A stretch of DNA of 64,000 nucleotides from JAMXLO01 sp963832895. Lineage in GTDB: Bacteria > Pseudomonadota > Alphaproteobacteria > Acetobacterales > Acetobacteraceae. Below the pieces are notes generated by a model. The model did not search any database. It was not told the DNA's origin and saw only the letters and a list, made by a program, of their open reading frames with translations. The stretch's first letter is position 1, and each line of letters starts with the position of its first letter. Below, piece by piece: positions 58,742 to 64,000 of this stretch. The translations under genes were made by a program, and so were the position numbers. The stretch is from assembly GCA_963832895.1 (NCBI GenBank), contig CAWHVQ010000019.1, forward strand, positions 93,842 to 157,841, read 5' to 3'.

Positions 58742-59835
58742 TGTCCCAGGCCGCCACCGCCGGCGCCGCACCGCGCGTCACCGAAGCCCCGGTCCGCAGC
58801 CGTCGTATCAACCGCGCCCTGCTCCGCCCGATCCTCATGCTGGGCGGCATCCTTCTCGTCGCCGTGGCCTCCGGCGCCTATTGGGTCTCCGGCGGGCGCT
58901 ATGTCTCGATCGACGATGCCTATGTCCGTGCCGCCAAGGAGACGCTGTCGACCGATGTCTCCGGCATCGTGGCCGCGGTTCCGGTGCACGAAGGTCAGCA
59001 CGTGAAGAAGGGCGACGTGCTGCTGCGGCTCGACCCGCAGCAGTTCCAGATCATGCTGGACTTTGCCAAGGCGAGCCTCAGCGGCGTGGTGTCCAGCGTG
59101 AACGCGATGAGGCTGGACTATCAGCGCCTGCTCGGTGACGTCGAGGTCAAGCAGTCGCAGGTGCAGTCCGACCAGGCGAACTTCGAGCGCTATTCCAATC
59201 TGGTGAAGTCCGGCGGCGTCACCCGTGCCGACTACGACAACATGCGCTTCCAGCTTGCCGCCAACCAACGCGCGGTGAGCGCGCTGAAGATGATGGCCGA
59301 TGTGCAGCTCGCGAAACTTCAGGGCAATGCTGACGTCGACGTCCGGATGATGCCCGAATACCTCCAGGCCAAGGCGCGCGTCGACGAGGCGCAGCGCGAG
59401 CTCGACCACGCGGTGATCTTCGCGCCGTTCGACGGCATCGTAACCCAGGTCGATACCGTGCAGCCAGGCATGTACCTCGCCGCCTCCACCGCGGCGTTCG
59501 GCATCGTCTCCACCGAGGACGTGTGGGTCGAGGCAAATCCGAAGGAGACCGAGCTCACCTGGGTAAAGCCAGGCGATGCGGTCGACGTGGTGGTGGATAC
59601 CTACCCCGGCCGCACCTGGAAGTCGGTGGTCGAGAGCATCGCGCCCAATTCCGGCTCGGAATTCTCCGTGCTGCCGGCACAGAACACCTCGGGCAACTGG
59701 GTGAAGGTGGTGCAGCGCATCCCCGTCCGCATCAAGGTCGAGCGCAAGTCGGGTGACCCCGAGCTGCGCGCCGGCATGAGTGTGGAAGCCGACATCGACA
59801 CCGGCCACAGCCGCACGCTCGCCGACCTGTTCTAG
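58741..59835 (+). CDS. emrA: EmrA-type membrane fusion protein
   Basis: Periplasmic adaptor for multidrug efflux, 364 residues. A single TM (ILMLGGILLVAVASGAYWV, about 31-49) is followed by YVSIDDAYVRAAKETLSTDVSGIVAAVPVHEGQHVKKGDVLLRLDP (lipoyl half), a helical hairpin (about 105-220), the second lipoyl half (DHAVIFAPFDGIVTQVDTVQPGMYL) and the barrel with VEANPKETELTWVKPGDAVDVVVDTYPG. It starts at the ATG overlapping the MarR stop and is followed 11 bases later by emrB. Confidence 0.93.
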   Translation: MSQAATAGAAPRVTEAPVRSRRINRALLRPILMLGGILLVAVASGAYWVSGGRYVSIDDAYVRAAKETLSTDVSGIVAAVPVHEGQHVKKGDVLLRLDPQQFQIMLDFAKASLSGVVSSVNAMRLDYQRLLGDVEVKQSQVQSDQANFERYSNLVKSGGVTRADYDNMRFQLAANQRAVSALKMMADVQLAKLQGNADVDVRMMPEYLQAKARVDEAQRELDHAVIFAPFDGIVTQVDTVQPGMYLAASTAAFGIVSTEDVWVEANPKETELTWVKPGDAVDVVVDTYPGRTWKSVVESIAPNSGSEFSVLPAQNTSGNWVKVVQRIPVRIKVERKSGDPELRAGMSVEADIDTGHSRTLADLF

Positions 59836-59846
59836 TCAATACCGCC

Positions 59847-61388
59847 ATGGCTCCAGGCCCGCATGATCAGGTGCCGCACCGCCTGATCATCACTCTCTGC
59901 ACGGTCGGCGCGACCCTGATGCAGGCGCTCGACCAGACGATCGCCAACGTGGCGCTGCCCTACATGCAAGGCAGCCTGTCGGCGAGCTTCGACGAGATCA
60001 CCTGGGTGCTGACCTCCTACATCACCGCCGCGGCCATCATGACCGCGCCGGTCGGCTGGCTGGCCGCGCGGTTCGGCCGCAAATACCTGTTCATCACCTG
60101 CCTGACCGGCTTCACCATCACCTCGATGCTGTGCGGCGCGGCTCAGACCCTGAACCAGATGGTGCTGTTCCGCCTGTTCCAGGGCATGTTCGGCGCGGCC
60201 CTGGTGCCGCTGTCGCAGGCTACCATGCTCGACATCTACCCGGCCGAGCAGCGCGGCAATGCGATGGCGATCTGGGGCGTCGGCGTGATGATCGGCCCCA
60301 TCCTGGGGCCCACTCTCGGTGGCTACCTCACCGAAATGTACAACTGGCGGTTCGTGTTCTACATCAACCTGCCGTTCGGCATTCTGGCGACGCTCGGACT
60401 GATCTTCTTCATGCCGCGCGCTGAACCTCGCTCCGGCATGCGGTTCGACTGGACAGGCTTCGCAGTGCTCAGCCTGGGCATCGGCGGCATCCAGATGATG
60501 CTGGATCGCGGCCAGGACCAGGACTGGTTCAGCGCGCGAGAGATCATCGTCGAGGCAGTCCTCGGCGGCCTTGGTATCTATCTGTTCGTCGTGCACATGC
60601 TGACCGCGAGGCGGCCGTTCATCCCGCCGGCTTTGTTCAAGGATCGCAACTTCGCAGCCGGCGTCGGCATGATGTTCGCCGCCGGCACCATCCTGGTGTC
60701 CAGTTCGTCGCTGATGGCGCCTTGGCTGCAGAACCTCGCCAACTATCCCGTCGATGCCGCCGGACTTATCATGGCGCCGCGCGGCATCGGCACGATGGTC
60801 GCCATGGTTCTCGCCGGCCGCGTCGCGACCCGCATCGATGCACGCCTGGCGATGGGATTCGGCATCCTTTGCGTGGTGTGGTCGGTCTGGGAAATGACCA
60901 CCTGGACGCCTGACATCAACGAGTGGCGGCTGATCTTCACCATCACCGTCCAGGGGTTCGGCCTGGGCTTTCTGTTCATCCCGCTACAGATGGTCGCGTT
61001 CGCCACCTTGCCGGTGATGCTGCGCACCGACGGCGCATCGCTGTTCAGCCTGGCACGCAACATCGGTGCCGCGATAGGCGTATCGGTCACCTCGGCGATG
61101 CTGGCGCGCAACACCCAGGTGTTGCACTCCGAGATCGGCGCCTCGGTCACTCCGTTCAACCGCGCCCTCCACGATGGCGCGGCGGTGCAGCAGCACCTCG
61201 ATCCGGCGACACATCACGGCGCGGCGATGCTGGATCATATCATCAACCAGCAGGCGCAGATCATCGCCTACGTCGACGACTACAAGATGATGATCTTCAC
61301 AACGCTGCCGGCGTTGCTGCTGCTGTTCCTGATGCGAATGCCGCGCCAGGCGCCGCACGCTCCCGAGCCGCATGCAGCGATGGAGTGA
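59847..61388 (+). CDS. emrB: EmrB/QacA-type DHA2 multidrug efflux transporter
   Basis: Inner-membrane proton antiporter with 14 predicted TMs, 513 residues. It shows LMQALDQTIANVALPYMQGSL, WLAARFGRKYLF (motif A), FQGMFGAALVPLSQATMLDIYPAEQRGNAMAIWGVGVMIGPILGPTLGGYLTE (motif C of exporters), NWRFVFYINLPFGI and a C-terminal GLGFLFIPLQMVAFATLP. Together with EmrA and an outer-membrane channel it would form a tripartite pump; no tolC gene is in the window. It ends the MarR-emrA-emrB operon. Confidence 0.95.
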   Translation: MAPGPHDQVPHRLIITLCTVGATLMQALDQTIANVALPYMQGSLSASFDEITWVLTSYITAAAIMTAPVGWLAARFGRKYLFITCLTGFTITSMLCGAAQTLNQMVLFRLFQGMFGAALVPLSQATMLDIYPAEQRGNAMAIWGVGVMIGPILGPTLGGYLTEMYNWRFVFYINLPFGILATLGLIFFMPRAEPRSGMRFDWTGFAVLSLGIGGIQMMLDRGQDQDWFSAREIIVEAVLGGLGIYLFVVHMLTARRPFIPPALFKDRNFAAGVGMMFAAGTILVSSSSLMAPWLQNLANYPVDAAGLIMAPRGIGTMVAMVLAGRVATRIDARLAMGFGILCVVWSVWEMTTWTPDINEWRLIFTITVQGFGLGFLFIPLQMVAFATLPVMLRTDGASLFSLARNIGAAIGVSVTSAMLARNTQVLHSEIGASVTPFNRALHDGAAVQQHLDPATHHGAAMLDHIINQQAQIIAYVDDYKMMIFTTLPALLLLFLMRMPRQAPHAPEPHAAME

Positions 61389-61423
61389 TCGACAATCCAA
61401 TTGCCTGCCGGATCAATATTCGG

Positions 61424-61472
61424 GCTCGGCCACACATTCGTCATGACTGGGCTTGGCCAGGCTTGGCCGAGC
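61424..61472. terminator. Inverted repeat between convergent emrB and lysE genes
   Basis: GCTCGGCCA at 61424-61432 and TGGCCGAGC at 61464-61472 form a perfect 9-bp inverted repeat with a 31-base spacer, inside the 142-base convergent gap. GCTTGGCCA is also directly repeated inside it. Its position fits a bidirectional terminator, although no T-run is present. Confidence 0.35.
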
Positions 61473-61530
61473 CATCCCCGTCTTCTCTCAATGCATGCGG
61501 TAAAGACATGGATGGCGGGTACGCGTGGCC

Positions 61531-62163
61531 CTACGGCGTCACCGGAGGCCGTGCGTCGGCAAGAATGCGGATGCCGATTGCGACAAAGCAGACGCCTGCC
61601 GCTCTCTCAATCCAATGGCGGGCATGCTGGAAGCGCCGCATCACAGGCGCCGACGACATGAACAGAGTCACAATCGAATACCAGACCAGGGCGCTCAGAA
61701 CGACCAGACAGATCATCAGCGTCATGAGCCATGACGGTGTGCTGCTGGTAACCGACGTCGCGAACACGCTGGCAAACAGCACGATCGCCTTCGGGTTCGT
61801 CAGCGTGACCAGAAACCCGAAGACGAACGCGTTGCCCTGCACAGGAGCCTGCACCGTGCTGCCGCCAACCTGAACGGGTTTCGCGCGCAGCAGCCTGATC
61901 CCGAGATAGATCAGGTACGCGCTGCCGATCAGGCGGATCACCCAGGTCAGCCACTGATACTCGACAAGCACCGCCGACAGGCCAAGCAGACTGAGCGTTG
62001 CGTAGAACCCAAGGCCGGTCGATACGCCAATCGTTGTTCGGAGGCCGCCCGCCGCACCACGCGTCATCGAAGAGCGGACGACACCAATGAAATCGGGTCC
62101 GGGGAGTATCAAGGCCGGAATGAAAATCCCGAACACGGGCAACAGGGTTCTGAGCGTTTCCAT
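61531..62163 (-). CDS. LysE/RhtB-family amino-acid exporter
   Basis: Inner-membrane exporter of 210 residues with about six TMs. Features: PVFGIFIPALILPGPDFIGVVRSSMTRG (LysE N-terminal signature with the PGPD motif), GVSTGLGFYATLSLLGLSAVL, RLIGSAYLIYLGIRLLRA and GFLVTLTNPKAIVLFASVF (conserved NPK). Substrate (lysine, homoserine, threonine or other) cannot be assigned. It lies 13 bases after the luciferase-like gene, so the two likely share a transcript. Confidence 0.9.
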   Translation of the reverse strand: METLRTLLPVFGIFIPALILPGPDFIGVVRSSMTRGAAGGLRTTIGVSTGLGFYATLSLLGLSAVLVEYQWLTWVIRLIGSAYLIYLGIRLLRAKPVQVGGSTVQAPVQGNAFVFGFLVTLTNPKAIVLFASVFATSVTSSTPSWLMTLMICLVVLSALVWYSIVTLFMSSAPVMRRFQHARHWIERAAGVCFVAIGIRILADARPPVTP

Positions 62164-62176
62164 GCCCTGAATTCAC

Positions 62177-62998
62177 CTATCCCGTCACCATCCGTCCCGC
62201 GCCCTCGATCACCTCGTCCCAATCGTCGACCTCGCGGTTCACCGGAGCGATGAGCAGATGCTGCACGCCGACGGCCTCGTATGCCGCGATCCGATCGCGC
62301 AGCTCTCCCTGATCCTTGCCGTTCCACTGCGTCCGCATCGAGATGGTGAAGTCCGCACCCGGCCGCGTCGCGCGCAGACGCTGCACGATCGGCGCGGCTT
62401 CCTCGGGCGTCTCGCGCGAGCCGTGCCAGCCATCGGCAATACGCGCGGTCCGCTTCAGCGCCGCGTCCGAGCTGCCGCCGATCCACAATGGAATGCGACT
62501 GATCGGCAGCGGCAGCATCGTCATGTCCTCGATCTTCGCCGGGATGTATTTCGCCTCGAACGTCACCGGGTCCTCGCTCCAGACCGCGCGCATCATCGCG
62601 ATGCCTTCGTCCATCCGACGCCCACGCTCCTTGAACGGCACGCCCAAGGCGGCGAACTCCGGCTCCAGCCAGCCGACGCCGGCACCCAGGATCAGCCGTC
62701 CGCCCGACAGGTTGTGCAGACTCGCCAGCTCCTTCGCCAGCGGCAACGGATGTCGCATCGGCAGCACCAGCACGGTGGTGCCGAGCCGCACGCGCTCGGT
62801 CACCGCCGCGACATAGCTCAGCGTCACCACCGGATCGTAGAACAGCGGCGAGCGCGGAAATTGCTTGCGCGGCACGATGATGTGCTCGCTGACCCAGACA
62901 TCGTCGAACCCCAGCGCCTCGGCGCGCATCGCATGGCGCCGGATCAGCGCCGGCGTCGCCTGCTCGCCGGCATGCGGCAGATGGATGCCAAGCTGCAT
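62177..62998 (-). CDS. Luciferase-like (LLM class) flavin/F420-type oxidoreductase
   Basis: 273-residue TIM-barrel oxidoreductase of the bacterial luciferase superfamily, close to the TIGR03619-type F420-dependent group. Features: MQLGIHLPHAGEQATP, AEALGFDDVWVSEHIIVP, VTERVRLGTTVLVLPMRHPLPLAKELASLHNLSGGRLILGAGVGWLEPEFAALGVPF and PLWIGGSSDAALKRTARIADGWHG. Alphaproteobacteria often lack F420, so FMN use is possible. The frame is open further upstream; the ATG at 62998 is the family start. Divergent from the SMP-30 gene, with LysE downstream. Confidence 0.88.
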   Translation of the reverse strand: MQLGIHLPHAGEQATPALIRRHAMRAEALGFDDVWVSEHIIVPRKQFPRSPLFYDPVVTLSYVAAVTERVRLGTTVLVLPMRHPLPLAKELASLHNLSGGRLILGAGVGWLEPEFAALGVPFKERGRRMDEGIAMMRAVWSEDPVTFEAKYIPAKIEDMTMLPLPISRIPLWIGGSSDAALKRTARIADGWHGSRETPEEAAPIVQRLRATRPGADFTISMRTQWNGKDQGELRDRIAAYEAVGVQHLLIAPVNREVDDWDEVIEGAGRMVTG

Positions 62999-63061
62999 GA
63001 TGTTGTCCCCTCCGATCGTGCGCCGCAGAATGCGCCGAATGGCAACAGGAGGAAACCGGAC

Positions 63062-64000
63062 ATGACATCGCGATGGGAGCAGGCGGCACCGATCCGCTAT
63101 CCGGATGCCGACATCGTCTCGCTCGACCCGCGCTTCGACAGTATCGCACTCGGCCACGCGGCGATCGAGCGCATCGCATGCGACTGCCGCTTCACCGAAG
63201 GCCCGGTGTGGTTCGGCGACACACGGCAGCTGCTGTTCAGCGACATCCCGAACGACCGCATCATGCGCTGGGATGAGGAGACCGGCGCGGTTAGCGTGTT
63301 CCGCAAGCCATCGCATCATGCCAACGGCAACACGCGCGACCGTCAGGGGCGGCTGATCACCTGCGAGATGGGCAGCCAGCGCCTGACGCGCACCGAGTAT
63401 GACGGCACGATCACCGTGCTGGCGGATCGCTTCGACGGCAAGCGGCTGACCGGACCGAATGACGTGGTGGTGAAGTCGGACGGCTCGATCTGGTTCAGCG
63501 ACAACGGCGCCGGCATCCGCGGCAACTACCTGGGGCACAAGGGCACGCCCGAGCTGCCGTATCGCGTGTACCGCATCGACGGCAGGACCGGCGAGCTGAC
63601 GGTGGCGATCGACGACATGGCGCGGCCGAACGGCCTGGCGTTCTCGCCGGATGAGTCGCGACTGTATGTGGTGGACACGCCGGCGGCGCCGAAGACCACG
63701 CACGTGTACGACGTTGTCGATGGCACGAAGGCGGTGAACGGCCGCGTGTTCTTCGACACGCAGGGCTATGCCGACGGCATCCGCGTCGATACCGAGGGCA
63801 ACGTCTGGTGCGGCTTCTCCGGCGGCGAGGGCGAGGATGGCGTCGCGGTGTTCGCGCCCGACGGCAAGCTGATCGGCCGCATCCTGCTGCCGGAGCGCTG
63901 CGCCAATGTCTGCTTCGGCGGGGTGAAGCGGAACCGGCTGTTCATGGCGGCGAGCCAGTCGGTCTATTCGCTGTACGTCGAGGCGCAGGGGGCGCCGGGC
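63062..64000 (+). CDS. SMP-30/gluconolactonase family protein (runs off the window)
   Basis: The open frame of 313 codons from the ATG at 63062 reaches the window end without a stop; by comparison with the paralogue at 10791 it is nearly complete. It shows CRFTEGPVWFGDTRQLLFSD (metal-ligand Glu), SHHANGNTRDRQGRLITCE, KRLTGPNDVVVKSDGSIWFSDN, MARPNGLAFSPDESRLYVVD and YADGIRVDTEGNVWCGFSGG, followed by ERCANVCFGGVKRNRLFMAASQ. It is a predicted six-bladed-propeller lactonase. The ATG follows CAGGAGGAAACCGGAC, a strong ribosome site. It is divergent from the luciferase-like gene with a 63-base gap. Confidence 0.88.
   Translation, partial: MTSRWEQAAPIRYPDADIVSLDPRFDSIALGHAAIERIACDCRFTEGPVWFGDTRQLLFSDIPNDRIMRWDEETGAVSVFRKPSHHANGNTRDRQGRLITCEMGSQRLTRTEYDGTITVLADRFDGKRLTGPNDVVVKSDGSIWFSDNGAGIRGNYLGHKGTPELPYRVYRIDGRTGELTVAIDDMARPNGLAFSPDESRLYVVDTPAAPKTTHVYDVVDGTKAVNGRVFFDTQGYADGIRVDTEGNVWCGFSGGEGEDGVAVFAPDGKLIGRILLPERCANVCFGGVKRNRLFMAASQSVYSLYVEAQGAPG

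Overview
The window is high-GC DNA from an alphaproteobacterium, most likely of the Acetobacteraceae. The main evidence is the block lysC - nitronate monooxygenase-like - ptsP - rodZ-like - ispG - hisS - prfA, together with the protein style throughout (class I fructose-bisphosphate aldolase, MASE1/CHASE sensor kinase, SMP-30 lactonases, EmrAB, DUF1178, DUF983). This assignment is inferred from gene content; no database was consulted. Genes lie on both strands, many in short operons with 4-base stop/start overlaps. The window opens inside a sensor kinase gene and closes inside an SMP-30 lactonase gene.

Region by region: 0-9 kb holds the sensor kinase, a catalase, a class I aldolase, a GMC flavin oxidoreductase and a membrane sugar-phosphate transferase for exopolysaccharide. 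9.5-10.7 kb is a decayed ribose-type ABC transporter. 10.8-15 kb has an SMP-30 lactonase, glutaredoxin, DUF1178 and a second hybrid kinase split by one base. 15-25.5 kb is the housekeeping block (ubiG, lysC, NPD-like, ptsP, rodZ-like, ispG, an orphan HEPN-type gene, hisS, prfA). 25.5-36.4 kb is a minus-strand operon with a type I secretion ABC transporter, its HlyD adaptor, a large Sel1-repeat protein, a TPR/GT2/GT4 glycosyltransferase, a protein with a ChW-like segment, and a GT4 enzyme. It looks like a glycan- or glycoprotein-linked export locus of unknown substrate. 36.6-41.7 kb has an AMI1-like amidase, GNAT, AmpG-like permease, S10 peptidase and a small exported protein made of three 18-residue repeats.

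41.7-51.8 kb is an accessory, rearranged stretch: an IS701-type fragment, broken SDR and unknown pieces, and two partly duplicated modules (LysR, aldo/keto reductase, Uma2 nuclease), each with one intact and one broken copy of something. It ends at a tRNA-Gln(CUG) gene whose 3' end resembles dispersed repeats inside the region. 51.9-55.3 kb is rfbBACD for dTDP-L-rhamnose, which with the sugar transferase and glycosyltransferases points to surface polysaccharide. Both rfbA and rfbD carry an apparent +1 frameshift in the same CCTGAACTCG context. 55.4-64 kb holds a CrcB fluoride channel, small membrane proteins, OmpW, a MarR-EmrA-EmrB efflux operon, LysE, a luciferase-like oxidoreductase and a second SMP-30 lactonase.

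A dispersed GC-rich palindromic repeat (CTCCC...GCGGGAGGGGG type) recurs at 15.6, 30.2, 38.4 and 39.8 kb, with a related hairpin at 32.7 kb. Two copies sit in frame inside coding sequence (ubiG and the large glycosyltransferase). No CRISPR array, rRNA, intact transposon or prophage was seen.
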